The notes beneath the pieces are model-generated. The model did no database searches. It was not told the DNA's origin and worked only from the letters and a program-made list of their open reading frames with translations. 64,000 nucleotides of DNA from Acinetobacter baumannii (GTDB lineage: Bacteria; Pseudomonadota; Gammaproteobacteria; Pseudomonadales; Moraxellaceae): assembly GCF_016508585.1 (NCBI RefSeq), contig NZ_JADVOP010000017.1, positions 21,036 through 85,035 of the forward strand, written 5' to 3'. Shown here in pieces: positions 12,400 through 21,320 of this stretch. Numbering within the stretch: the stretch's first letter is position 1; every line of letters begins with the position of its first letter. The translations under genes were made by a program, and so were the position numbers.

Positions 12400-12631
12400 T
12401 TACACCTCCTTAAATTTTCCAATATCAACATTTTTGTTACATAAAGCAAAAAAGACTTGCAATGACATAACAAAATTGGCAATCCTATTCCTAATATCTA
12501 TTCAATATTTGCGCACAATACATTGTGATTGAAATATTCGTTTTAATATAGTCACGTTTGAGTGTAAATGTAAGTCATATTTGAGGTAATTAGCAAGTTT
12601 GTGAATACCTCCCTGAGGTGAGTAAGTTATC

Positions 12632-13684
12632 GTGAAAAAACCAAAAAAAACGTTAATGCATGTGCTGAGTCTGTCAGTACTACTCAGTTTGAGTTCAACA
12701 AGTTTTGCTGAAATCATCATGAATTCAGGGGGAAGCGGACAAGCGAGTGTAAGTTGGTCATCTTCCGACGCAAGCCAGTTATTAAATGGCGACTCTGTAG
12801 ATGATGATGGTGAAGACATTTCACCTAAAGGCTCAACCACTTTAACCACAACAATTCGTCCATCAAATGCTGCACCAACGACGCTGACCAATAGGTCCGT
12901 GCAGATTTATGATACCAATAGTTATAACAGTCAACCTTCAGTCAATGCTCGTGCTGCGCTGGTAATGGATGCAACAACGGGTGAAGTGCTTTACAGTAAA
13001 AATACCAATACTTCGATGCCAATTGCTTCCATTACCAAGTTGATGACTGCAGTAATTACGGCAGATGCACGTTTGAATATGTCCGAAGAGATTACACTTC
13101 AACAGATTGATTTTGCAGGGGCAGGTGGTAAGAACTCAAGTTCAACTTTAAAAGTTGGCGATAGCATGAATCGTGCTGAAATGTTACTTGTAGCATTGAT
13201 GAAGTCTGAAAATCCGGCAGCGGCAGCCTTGGCACGTACCTATCCAGGTGGGCGTCAAGCATTTATTGCGGCGATGAATGCGAAAGCACGTCAACTGGGC
13301 ATGACCTCTACACGTTATGTCGAGTCTACAGGTTTAGATCCACACAATGTCTCCTCTGCACGTGATTTAGGCATTTTGGTAAGTGCGGCAGCTCAGTATG
13401 GTCTGATTCGCCAATTCTCTACCACAGCACATTATGACTTTAATTTGGGCTATCGCATCCTTAAATCAAATAATACCAATGCACTGGTTCGTAATGGTGG
13501 ATGGAATATCAATATTTCCAAAACAGGATATATCAATGAGGCAGGGCGTTGCGTAGTGATGCATACTACTGTGAATAGTCGTCCGGCTGTTGTTGTCTTA
13601 TTGGGGGCAAGCTCATCGCAGGCGCGTACCAATGATGCAACCAACTTGTTGAATTGGGTAAGTAATTTGCCTAAACGTATTTAA
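12632..13684 (+). CDS. pbpG: D-alanyl-D-alanine endopeptidase (PBP7/8 type)
   Basis: A low-molecular-weight penicillin-binding protein that cuts peptide cross-links in peptidoglycan. It starts at GTG with a TGAGGTGA ribosome site upstream and carries a signal peptide (cleavage near SFAE, about residue 27). The Ser-Xaa-Xaa-Lys motif is in IASITKLM (about residue 131), SxN is in SENPAAA (about residue 191), and KTG is in ISKTGYIN. The 60 residues after the signal are Ser/Asp/Thr-rich and probably flexible. A terminator follows. Confidence 0.92.
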   Translation: MKKPKKTLMHVLSLSVLLSLSSTSFAEIIMNSGGSGQASVSWSSSDASQLLNGDSVDDDGEDISPKGSTTLTTTIRPSNAAPTTLTNRSVQIYDTNSYNSQPSVNARAALVMDATTGEVLYSKNTNTSMPIASITKLMTAVITADARLNMSEEITLQQIDFAGAGGKNSSSTLKVGDSMNRAEMLLVALMKSENPAAAALARTYPGGRQAFIAAMNAKARQLGMTSTRYVESTGLDPHNVSSARDLGILVSAAAQYGLIRQFSTTAHYDFNLGYRILKSNNTNALVRNGGWNINISKTGYINEAGRCVVMHTTVNSRPAVVVLLGASSSQARTNDATNLLNWVSNLPKRI

Positions 13685-13697
13685 GTATTTGGATTTT

Positions 13698-13728
13698 AAA
13701 AAGCTCTTCAATATGAAGAGCTTTTTTT
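13698..13728 (+). terminator. Terminator after pbpG
   Basis: Hairpin AAGCTCTTC-aatat-GAAGAGCTT followed by a run of Ts, 14 bases after the pbpG stop. Confidence 0.9.
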
Positions 13729-13864
13729 GTATTTCAACAAAGCGTATATATTGGATTTGATGAGTGAAGTGATATGTTTCTATTTTAAAAATGAGTCAAT
13801 GGTAAACAGGCAGACAAATGGAGATGACAAACGGTCGCCAATAACTGTTGAGTTGAGGCAATAA

Positions 13865-13893
13865 AAAACCAGTTGCGAGCAACTGGTCTTTTA
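13865..13893 (-). terminator. Terminator after thrC
   Basis: Perfect ACCAGTTG-cgag-CAACTGGT stem with an A-run on the plus strand (T-run for the minus strand), 20 bases beyond the thrC stop. Confidence 0.85.
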
Positions 13894-13909
13894 TCATAAG
13901 AAAGATTTC

Positions 13910-15049
13910 TTACATATTAGAAAGAATCGAATCACGGACTTGATTGAGGGTTGCATCAATCGATAACATCACGGCATCTTCACATTGTTTGATGGCTGTA
14001 TCTGGATCTTTTAAGCCATTACCTGTCACAGTACATACAATTACAGAACCTTCAGCGATTTTACCTGCTTTAATATCACGGATTGCACCGCCGATCGATG
14101 CAGCCGACGCTGGCTCAACAAATACACCTTCATACATAGACAGCAAACGTTGTGCTTCTAAGATTTCAGCATCAGTTAACTCATCAAACCAACCCTTTGA
14201 ATCACGCACAACGGCTTTTGCATGATTAAAGCTTTGTGGATTACCAATACGGATTGCTGTTGCAACAGTCTCTGGATTTTCAACTGGTCCACCACGCAGG
14301 AATGGTGCAGCCCCTGAAGCTTGATAGCCCACCATTACAGGACGACCTTCAGGATTTGGACCTGTAAACTGATCAGTTTCAGGGTCATAAACCACTTGTT
14401 CAAACTCTTCAACGGTTTGGTTTGCAACTGCTTCAGTGTAGCCCATCCAGTGTGCAGTGATATTTCCTGCATTACCTACCGGCAGGCAGTGGTAATCAGG
14501 TGCACGACCTAATGCTTCTACAATCTCATAAGCAATGGTTTTCTGACCTTGCAAACGGTAAGGATTGATCGAGTTTACAATGGTCACAGGTGCTTTATCT
14601 GCGACTTCTTTTACCAGACGCATACCGTCATCAAAATTACCACGGATTTGCATGGTAATCGCACCGTACATCATTGCTTGAGCCATTTTACCCATGGCAA
14701 TTTTGCCTTCTGGGATCAAGACAAATGCTTTGATTCCTGCACGTGCGGCATAAGCAGCAGCGGCTGCAGAGGTATTCCCTGTAGATGCACAGATAATCGC
14801 TTTAGAACCTTCTTCAACTGCTTTGGTCACAGCCATGGTCATACCACGGTCTTTAAATGAACCCGTTGGGTTTAAACCTTCGTATTTCACATAAATTTCA
14901 ACATTTTTGCCAATAAGACGTGGAATGTTGTCTAATTTAATCAGGGGCGTATTGCCTTCATTTAAAGAAATAGCACGTGTAGTTTTAGATACGGGGAGGC
15001 GGTCACGATAGCGATCAACAAGTCCTGTATAGCGATTGGCATTAGACAT
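13910..15049 (-). CDS. thrC: Threonine synthase
   Basis: PLP enzyme converting O-phosphohomoserine to threonine. The 379-aa length fits the short class. The PLP Lys is in NPTGSFKDRGM near residue 67, and the phosphate-binding Gly-rich segment is PVGNAGNITAHW near residue 197. It lies 154 bases downstream of hom on the same strand, so the two consecutive steps of threonine synthesis are clustered. The gap contains no obvious terminator. Confidence 0.95.
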   Translation of the reverse strand: MSNANRYTGLVDRYRDRLPVSKTTRAISLNEGNTPLIKLDNIPRLIGKNVEIYVKYEGLNPTGSFKDRGMTMAVTKAVEEGSKAIICASTGNTSAAAAAYAARAGIKAFVLIPEGKIAMGKMAQAMMYGAITMQIRGNFDDGMRLVKEVADKAPVTIVNSINPYRLQGQKTIAYEIVEALGRAPDYHCLPVGNAGNITAHWMGYTEAVANQTVEEFEQVVYDPETDQFTGPNPEGRPVMVGYQASGAAPFLRGGPVENPETVATAIRIGNPQSFNHAKAVVRDSKGWFDELTDAEILEAQRLLSMYEGVFVEPASAASIGGAIRDIKAGKIAEGSVIVCTVTGNGLKDPDTAIKQCEDAVMLSIDATLNQVRDSILSNM

Positions 15050-15203
15050 GATGGTGTTCCAGTTGTATGTAGAGCAAATAAAGGTATTCTTTTCGCCTCT
15101 AGCCTCTGATCAGAGAAGCTGAATTCGCCATTTGATCGGTTTGAAATGACGAATATATCTGCATCTTTGTTATCGATGCAGATGAGGGGCGGATTAAATC
15201 CGA

Positions 15204-16508
15204 TTAGTTATCGAGCAATTCTAAACGAATTCGTACGATTTCGCCATGAATAGCAGGTAAGGCTTGAATCTGAGCAATTGCTTCATTCATTTTTGATTCT
15301 ACGATTGGATCAGTCAAAATCACAATCGGGATCAAATCTTTTAAGCGCGGCTGCTGCATGATTGCATCAATACTGATTCCTGCACGGCTCAAGATGGTAG
15401 TGACATCTGCAAGTACACCAGTTTGGTCTTCAGCATTTAAACGCAAATAGTAGCCTGTGGTCATTTCATCGCTGGATAAAATAGGCAAGTCTGAAAGTGC
15501 TTCAAAAGCCAATTGTGGAATTGTCCCTGAACCATCTTCTGTATAGATGATGTCACGGACAATATCCACAACATCTGCAACAACAGCAGAGGCAGTTGGA
15601 CCAGCACCAGCACCTGCACCATAATAAAGTGTTGGACCTACGGCATTGGCTTGTACCAGTACTGCATTTTTTACACCATTGACATTGGCAATAAGTTCTT
15701 CTTCAGGGATCAGCGTTGGATGAACACGCAATTCAATGCCTTTTGCTGAACGACGTGCTATCCCCAGATGCTTGATTTTATAACCAAGTTCTTCTGCATA
15801 TTTAACATCTTGTGCGGTTACTTTGGTAATTCCTTCAGTATAGACCTTGTCAAACTGTAAAGGGATACCAAATGCGCATGATGCAAGAATCGTAAGCTTA
15901 TGTGCTGCATCAATGCCTTCCACATCAAATGTTGGATCAGCTTCTGCATAGCCGAGTTCTTGTGCTTCTTTAAGGACATCGGCAAAGGCGCGGCCTTTTT
16001 CACTCATTTCAGTGAGGATGAAGTTGCCTGTACCATTGATGATTCCTGCTAGCCATTCAATTTTATTGGCAGCCAAGCCTTCACGAATGACTTTGATAAT
16101 CGGGATACCCCCCGCAACTGCTGCTTCATAGGCGATCTGTACATGATGATCATCAGCAGCTTTAAAAAGTTCGTTGCCATGTTCAGCCAGTAAGGCTTTA
16201 TTCGCCGTAACCACTTGTTTGCCATGTTTGATGGCTTCCATAATCACTTCATAAGCAGGATGAATCCCGCCCATAACTTCAACCACAACGTCTACATCAG
16301 GTTGGCGCACGATCTCTAGCAGATCTGCACTTTGCTTCACACTTGCAGGTAAATTTAGATCTGGACGTGGACGACGGGTGCCTACGTGGGTAATTTCAAT
16401 TTCTCGACCGGTGCGACGTCTAATTTCAGCAGCGTTTTCTTGTAGTAGTTTAAGGGCTCCACCGCCTACGGTTCCTAGACCGAGTATTGCCAGACGAACT
16501 GGTTTCAC
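15204..16508 (-). CDS. hom: Homoserine dehydrogenase
   Basis: Reduces aspartate semialdehyde to homoserine with NAD(P)H. I choose the GTG at 16508 (protein starts MKPVRLAILGLGTVGGG, 434 aa) because a GGAG ribosome site sits just before it; a TTG four codons upstream is less likely. N-terminal Rossmann motif GLGTVGGG, catalytic domain (AGIINGTGNFIL near residue 170) and a C-terminal ACT domain from about residue 350 (probably threonine feedback) are present. Confidence 0.94.
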   Translation of the reverse strand: MKPVRLAILGLGTVGGGALKLLQENAAEIRRRTGREIEITHVGTRRPRPDLNLPASVKQSADLLEIVRQPDVDVVVEVMGGIHPAYEVIMEAIKHGKQVVTANKALLAEHGNELFKAADDHHVQIAYEAAVAGGIPIIKVIREGLAANKIEWLAGIINGTGNFILTEMSEKGRAFADVLKEAQELGYAEADPTFDVEGIDAAHKLTILASCAFGIPLQFDKVYTEGITKVTAQDVKYAEELGYKIKHLGIARRSAKGIELRVHPTLIPEEELIANVNGVKNAVLVQANAVGPTLYYGAGAGAGPTASAVVADVVDIVRDIIYTEDGSGTIPQLAFEALSDLPILSSDEMTTGYYLRLNAEDQTGVLADVTTILSRAGISIDAIMQQPRLKDLIPIVILTDPIVESKMNEAIAQIQALPAIHGEIVRIRLELLDN

Positions 16509-16563
16509 GTCACACTCCAATTATGCATATAAATTGTATTAAGCTTAGATCATAGCTAAAAAA

Positions 16564-16589
16564 TGCGCCAGACTCTAGAGTCTGGCGCA
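16564..16589 (-). terminator. Terminator after dsbC
   Basis: A perfect palindrome of GCGCCAGACTC and its complement, followed on the minus strand by a T-run. It ends the dsbC transcript before the hom leader. Confidence 0.88.
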
Positions 16590-16633
16590 TCTTTATATTG
16601 AGCTATAAATAATAGTAAATTTACTGATAAAAA

Positions 16634-17446
16634 TTATTTATTTAAACGGCTTTCAATTTCATCAGCTGTCATATAACCGCCCAGATATTCACCCTCTGCA
16701 TTGTAGATTGCAGGGGTACCGTTTACGCCCATTCTTAAGCCTAAAGCGTAGAGATCACGAACTGGATTTTTACATGTTGCAGGTGGAAGTGCTGTACCTG
16801 CAATAGCTTGATTGAAGGCACTATGGCGATCCGCACTACACCAAATACTTTCCATGGTTGGAATAAACTGTTCACCACGAGGCCAAGGGATATAGCGAAT
16901 TTCAATGCCTTTTGCCGTGATTTCACCAATATGTTCATGAAGTTTATGGCAATACGGGCAACTCGCATCGGTAAACACATAAATCACATGTTTAACTTTA
17001 CCTTGTGCCGGATAAACCAGGAGGTCCTTAACATTTAAATCTGCAAAGTGTTTTTTATTTTCAGCCGCTTGAAGTTTGTCACCAATACTACTGAGTTTTT
17101 CACCCCCTAAACGAATGACATCGCCTTGGATCAGGAATTTACCGTCAGCAGTTGCATAAACAGAGCTCATTCCTTCCATGCTGATCCAATACAGATTTGG
17201 CATTTCAGTCGGTTTGGCATCCAAGATTTTGGCATTTACACCGGCTTTCTTGAAATTGGCTTGGAGTGTTTGGATGAGGCGTTGTTTAGCGTCACGTTCA
17301 GTTAAATTTGATGCCTCACCAGTTGCGGGTGCTGTTGCAGTCAAAGTGTCATCTTTTTTTGAGTCTGGCGTTTTTGAACAAGCACTCACTGCCATCGTGC
17401 TTGCAATCAGACAAGCCAACATCAATTTTGAACGATTCAATTGCAT
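16634..17446 (-). CDS. dsbC: Thiol:disulfide interchange protein DsbC-like lipoprotein
   Basis: Periplasmic disulfide isomerase. A DsbC N-terminal dimerisation-like domain (about residues 50-135) is joined to a thioredoxin fold with active site CPYC near residue 167 and cis-Pro segment NGTPAIY near 247. It begins with a lipobox (AVSAC near residue 23), so this copy is predicted to be membrane-anchored, unlike the soluble E. coli enzyme. A long Thr/Ala-rich linker follows the lipidated Cys. Confidence 0.9.
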   Translation of the reverse strand: MQLNRSKLMLACLIASTMAVSACSKTPDSKKDDTLTATAPATGEASNLTERDAKQRLIQTLQANFKKAGVNAKILDAKPTEMPNLYWISMEGMSSVYATADGKFLIQGDVIRLGGEKLSSIGDKLQAAENKKHFADLNVKDLLVYPAQGKVKHVIYVFTDASCPYCHKLHEHIGEITAKGIEIRYIPWPRGEQFIPTMESIWCSADRHSAFNQAIAGTALPPATCKNPVRDLYALGLRMGVNGTPAIYNAEGEYLGGYMTADEIESRLNK

Positions 17447-17571
17447 AAATAACTCTTTTATGTTTCTTCAGCATTATTGTGTGGGGAATTAGCATAGCAA
17501 AAAAATGAAAGCCATACTTTAAAACTTGATTAAGGGATGTAAATTATCAGTATGGCTTTAATTTGAAAATC

Positions 17572-18489
17572 TCAAGCACGTGGGTGATATTTTTCATGCA
17601 ATTGCTGCATACGCACCTGAGCCACATGGGTATAGATTTGGGTGGTGGAGAGATCACTGTGCCCTAAGAGCATCTGCACCACACGTAAATCAGCACCGTG
17701 ATTGAGGAGGTGTGTTGCAAAGGCGTGCCGTAACGTATGTGGGGATAATTCTGCTTGAATACCCGCTTGCAAAGCATAACGTTTAATTGCATACCAAAAG
17801 TTCTGTCGACTCATGATACCGCCGTGTTGGGTTAAAAATAAGTAATCGGTTGCTGACTTATAGAGCTGAGGTCGAGAAGCATTTAAGTATTGTTCAACCC
17901 ATTCACAAGCGACCTCTCCTAAAGGAACCAAACGTTCTTTGTTGCCTTTACCTGTAATTCGGAGATAACCCTGTTTTAAATTGATCAAATCGAGTCTTAG
18001 ATTTAAAAGCTCAGATACACGTAGTCCGCAGGCATAGAGTACTTCAAACATGGCTCGGTCACGTAAGCCCAATGCTGTACTCACATCAGGTGCTTGAATC
18101 AATAATTCTACATCCTGCTCAGATAAATCTTTCGGTAGTGCTCGTCCAAGTTTTGGGGTTTTATGAATGGCGACCGGATTATCAAGACGAATCTTTTGCT
18201 CACGTAAAAATTTAAAAAATGAACGGAGTGCTGAAAGTGAGCGCGCAATCGAGCGCGGACTTTTACCCTGTTTGGTCAGCTCGATCAGCACATCGGAAAT
18301 ATCGTCATGTGTCCAATCGGGTAAATAAGCATTTACACATTCACTACATTGAATTAAGTCGGATAAATAGGCATTTCTTGTATGCGGACTGACCGTTTGA
18401 GCAATTAAATAATCACGAAAACCTTGTAAAAAGCTTAAATTTTCAGGAATGACAACAGCAGTTGGAATACGTGGTTTCTTATTTAACAT
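17572..18489 (-). CDS. xerD: Site-specific tyrosine recombinase XerD
   Basis: Resolves chromosome dimers at dif together with XerC. Length 305 aa matches. The SAM-like N-terminal domain is followed by the catalytic domain with Arg (YACGLRVSELL), HTLRHAFATH, GHSDLSTTQ and the Tyr in IYTHV. All catalytic residues are present. This is the housekeeping recombinase and is clearly different from the three large recombinases at 55.7-61.2 kb. Confidence 0.93.
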   Translation of the reverse strand: MLNKKPRIPTAVVIPENLSFLQGFRDYLIAQTVSPHTRNAYLSDLIQCSECVNAYLPDWTHDDISDVLIELTKQGKSPRSIARSLSALRSFFKFLREQKIRLDNPVAIHKTPKLGRALPKDLSEQDVELLIQAPDVSTALGLRDRAMFEVLYACGLRVSELLNLRLDLINLKQGYLRITGKGNKERLVPLGEVACEWVEQYLNASRPQLYKSATDYLFLTQHGGIMSRQNFWYAIKRYALQAGIQAELSPHTLRHAFATHLLNHGADLRVVQMLLGHSDLSTTQIYTHVAQVRMQQLHEKYHPRA

Positions 18490-18567
18490 GGTCTTAGCAA
18501 AGTTTAGAGCGTCTTTATGAGAAGAATGTAGACTAAAAAAATAAAGAAGTCGAATATCTAAGGTGAA

Positions 18568-18607
18568 TGAGAATTGTAATGAACCTTACTTGGTAATTAT
18601 TCTCATT
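18568..18607 (+). promoter_or_regulatory. Fur-box-like operator upstream of feoA
   Basis: Inverted halves TGAGAATTGTAAT and TAATTATTCTCATT flank a short spacer. Both resemble half sites of the Fur consensus (GATAATGATAATCATTATC). Position about 50-90 bases before the feoA start fits iron repression of the feo operon. This is inferred from the sequence pattern. Confidence 0.65.
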
Positions 18608-18655
18608 TGTATGTATAATAAACTATATATCGTATTCATTTTAGGGTTAATTGCA

Positions 18656-18925
18656 GTGCGTTTGTCAGACTTGAAAGTAAAGCAAACTGCCATTATCTCA
18701 AAGGTCAGTCGCACCTCAGAAGATAATGTCAATCAGCCAGATTTAGTGGCAAGCCGTTTGGAAACACTAGGTTTTGTGCCTGGCACACGTGTACAAGTGA
18801 TCACAAAAGGAATTTTTGGCGGTGATCCTATTTTAATTCAAATTGGTTTTACTCGATTTGCTTTACGTAAAGTGGAAGCGCAGAAAATTGAAATTCAACA
18901 GGCATTAGAAGGAGCTTCCGCATGA
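18656..18925 (+). CDS. feoA: Ferrous iron transport protein A
   Basis: Small SH3-fold cytosolic protein needed for FeoB-mediated Fe2+ uptake. I place the start at GTG 18656 (MRLSDLKVKQ, 89 aa, typical length), preceded by TAGGG; the upstream frame is hydrophobic and overlaps the Fur-like operator. The conserved LETLGFVPGTRVQV and GDPILIQIG segments are visible. The stop overlaps the feoB start (ATGA). Confidence 0.9.
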   Translation: MRLSDLKVKQTAIISKVSRTSEDNVNQPDLVASRLETLGFVPGTRVQVITKGIFGGDPILIQIGFTRFALRKVEAQKIEIQQALEGASA

Positions 18926-20784
18926 GCGAAACTTTACGTATTGCTTTAGTGGGAAATCCTAACTGCGGTAAAACTTCTCTTTTCAATCACCTCACTGGAA
19001 CACGCCAGAAAGTTGCCAACTATGCAGGGGTGACCGTCGAGCGTAAAGTCGGCGCGTTCAATTTACCTTCCGGTCGCACGGTTCGTGTTCTGGATTTGCC
19101 TGGAACGTATAGCTTAGATGCTACCAGTCCCGATGAAGCCATTACCCGTGATGTTGTCTTGGGGAAAATTGCAGATGAGCAGGATCAACAAGCGTTTTTA
19201 TGTGTGGTAGATGCCACCAATTTAAAACTACATTTGGGTCTGGTTCTTGAAGTCATTGAGCAAGGCAAGCCGATCCTACTTGTACTCAACATGATGGATG
19301 AGGCGCGTCGCCGTGGTATGCAAATCAATACCCAGAAACTATCACAACGTTTAGGTATTCCTGTCGTTGAAACAGTTGCTGTGCGAAATACAGGGATTGA
19401 AAACCTGATGGCGGCTTTGGAAGATGAAAAATTCCGTACCCCAAGTACAGAACTCAGTGATGTAAAGCTTTCAGGTTCTAATCATGAAAAAATCGATCAA
19501 ATCTTAAAGGATGTGGTGGTTTTTGTAGATCATGAAGATAAGCGAACAGACTTTCTTGATAAAATTTTCCTGCATCCTGTTTTAGGGCTTCTCAGCCTTG
19601 CACTCATGATGTTTGTCGTGTTCCAAGCCGTGTTTGCTTGGGCTGCACCATTCATGGATGGAATTGAAGAATTCTTTGCCTGGTTTGGTGAATGGGTGGG
19701 GCAATTTATTTCACAGCCATTGCTGAATAGTTTGGTGGTTGACGGTGTGATTGCGGGCGCAGGCAGTGTGGTGGTGTTTTTGCCACAGATTCTGATTTTA
19801 TTCTTCTTTATTTTGGTCTTGGAAGAGTCTGGTTATCTACCTCGTGCTGCGTTCCTGTTGGATAAACTGATGTTTAAAGCGGGATTAAGTGGTCGAGCCT
19901 TTATTCCGTTACTCTCAAGTTTTGCATGTGCTGTACCCGGTATTATGGCGACACGGAGTATCAGTGATCCGCGCGATCGTTTGGTGACCATATTGGTTGC
20001 ACCTCTGATGACATGTTCTGCACGGTTACCTGTATATGCCTTGTTGATTGCAGCATTTATTCCGGAAAAAATGGTTTGGGGATTCCTGAACCTTCAAGGC
20101 TTGGTGCTGTTTGGTCTGTATATGGCAGGTATTGTCAGCGCACTGATTGTTGCAACTGTGCTGAAATTTTTCCAGAAAGACAAATCCCAACATGCGTTAT
20201 TGATGGAATTACCAAGTTATCGCATTCCGGATATTAAAAGTGTTTGGATTGGGTTGTTAGACCGTGCCAAGATTTTCTTAAAGCGTGTGGGTGGAATTAT
20301 CTTCGCTTTATCAATCTTGCTATGGTTTTTATGTACTTTCCCTCAGCCACCTGAAGGCGCAACTTTACCCGCAATTGACTATTCTTTTGCAGGGATGTTG
20401 GGACATGTCATGCAACCGATCTTTGCGCCATTAGGTTTTAACTGGCAGATTTGTATTGCCTTAATTCCAGCAATGGCTGCACGTGAAGTTGTGGTTGCGG
20501 CATTGGGTACGGTATATGCGTTGTCAGCAGCAAATGATGATGCAGTTGCTCAAGGTTTGTCCCATTTGATCAGCCAAGGTGATTTAAGTTGGACGGTAGC
20601 CACAGGTTTATCATTACTGGTGTGGTTTATCTATGCACCCCATTGTTTGGCAACCTTGGCAACGGTAAGACGTGAAACAGGTTCGTGGAAAACTGTGGCA
20701 GGCATGACTGTTTATTTATTTGGTCTGGCCTATCTGATGGCATTCCTGACTTATCAAATTGCATCACGCTATTTTGGTCTATAA
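18922..20784 (+). CDS. feoB: Ferrous iron transporter FeoB
   Basis: Inner-membrane Fe2+ transporter with an N-terminal G domain: G1 GNPNCGKTS (near residue 11), G3 DLPGTYS, G4 LNMMDEA. The membrane part holds two Gate-type repeats (about residues 280-420 and 450-610) with the conserved Cys segment PLMTCSARLPVY near residue 355. At 620 aa it is shorter than E. coli FeoB (773) but fits the Acinetobacter form. Confidence 0.95.
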   Translation: MSETLRIALVGNPNCGKTSLFNHLTGTRQKVANYAGVTVERKVGAFNLPSGRTVRVLDLPGTYSLDATSPDEAITRDVVLGKIADEQDQQAFLCVVDATNLKLHLGLVLEVIEQGKPILLVLNMMDEARRRGMQINTQKLSQRLGIPVVETVAVRNTGIENLMAALEDEKFRTPSTELSDVKLSGSNHEKIDQILKDVVVFVDHEDKRTDFLDKIFLHPVLGLLSLALMMFVVFQAVFAWAAPFMDGIEEFFAWFGEWVGQFISQPLLNSLVVDGVIAGAGSVVVFLPQILILFFFILVLEESGYLPRAAFLLDKLMFKAGLSGRAFIPLLSSFACAVPGIMATRSISDPRDRLVTILVAPLMTCSARLPVYALLIAAFIPEKMVWGFLNLQGLVLFGLYMAGIVSALIVATVLKFFQKDKSQHALLMELPSYRIPDIKSVWIGLLDRAKIFLKRVGGIIFALSILLWFLCTFPQPPEGATLPAIDYSFAGMLGHVMQPIFAPLGFNWQICIALIPAMAAREVVVAALGTVYALSAANDDAVAQGLSHLISQGDLSWTVATGLSLLVWFIYAPHCLATLATVRRETGSWKTVAGMTVYLFGLAYLMAFLTYQIASRYFGL

Positions 20785-20827
20785 GGTGAATGAAAAACCT
20801 TAAACCTTTGAGTTAAAGGAGTTCGAG

Positions 20828-21079
20828 ATGATTGAATCATTGATTGTTGCGGTATTGGTAATCTGGAGTGCACTCTTTGTGTTTAAGAAGGTATTCCCTA
20901 AGTCGGCCTATTCGGTATTTTCTAAATTGGCTCAATTCTTTCGAGCAAGAGGTTGGTCGCGTTTAGCCCAATGGACTCAGCCAGCAATGGTGAGTGGTTG
21001 TGGCGGTGGTTGCGGTTGCAGCACCAATGAACCCGATACGGCTAAAAAAACAGAAGTTCAAGCAGTAAAATGGAAATAA
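20828..21079 (+). CDS. Small Cys-rich membrane protein of the feo operon
   Basis: An 83-aa protein with one N-terminal membrane segment (residues 5-20), a basic middle and a Cys cluster CGGGCGC near residues 59-65. It follows feoB by 43 bases with AAAGGAG before the ATG, so it is probably cotranscribed. It takes the place of feoC but lacks a winged-helix motif. The Cys cluster could bind iron or an Fe-S centre; that is inference. Confidence 0.75.
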   Translation: MIESLIVAVLVIWSALFVFKKVFPKSAYSVFSKLAQFFRARGWSRLAQWTQPAMVSGCGGGCGCSTNEPDTAKKTEVQAVKWK

Positions 21080-21132
21080 CTTGATCTGCACTTTCTCTTG
21101 AACTACTGCAAACTACACGCGGCATTGTGTTG

Positions 21133-21164
21133 AAAAGCCATTCTCAATTGAAAATGGCTTTTTT
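21133..21164 (+). terminator. Terminator after the feo operon
   Basis: Hairpin AAAAGCCATT-ctcaattga-AAATGGCTTTT with T-run, 54 bases after the last feo gene. Confidence 0.85.
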
Positions 21165-21320
21165 ATTGCTGTTATCTTGTTCTGCCTAGGGTTGACCTAT
21201 TCCATCAAGTCATTGCTCAAAACTGTATAAGATAATGATAGAATTAAACTTGTGTCATCACGGCACTCTCGAATACTGAATGTTGAAATAACTGATCTGG
21301 ACAATAGTTCATCACTACGG

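Noticed and set aside
17572..18489. XerD as a possible recombinase of a second mobile element
   Set aside because: Length and motifs fit housekeeping XerD and its neighbours are core genes.
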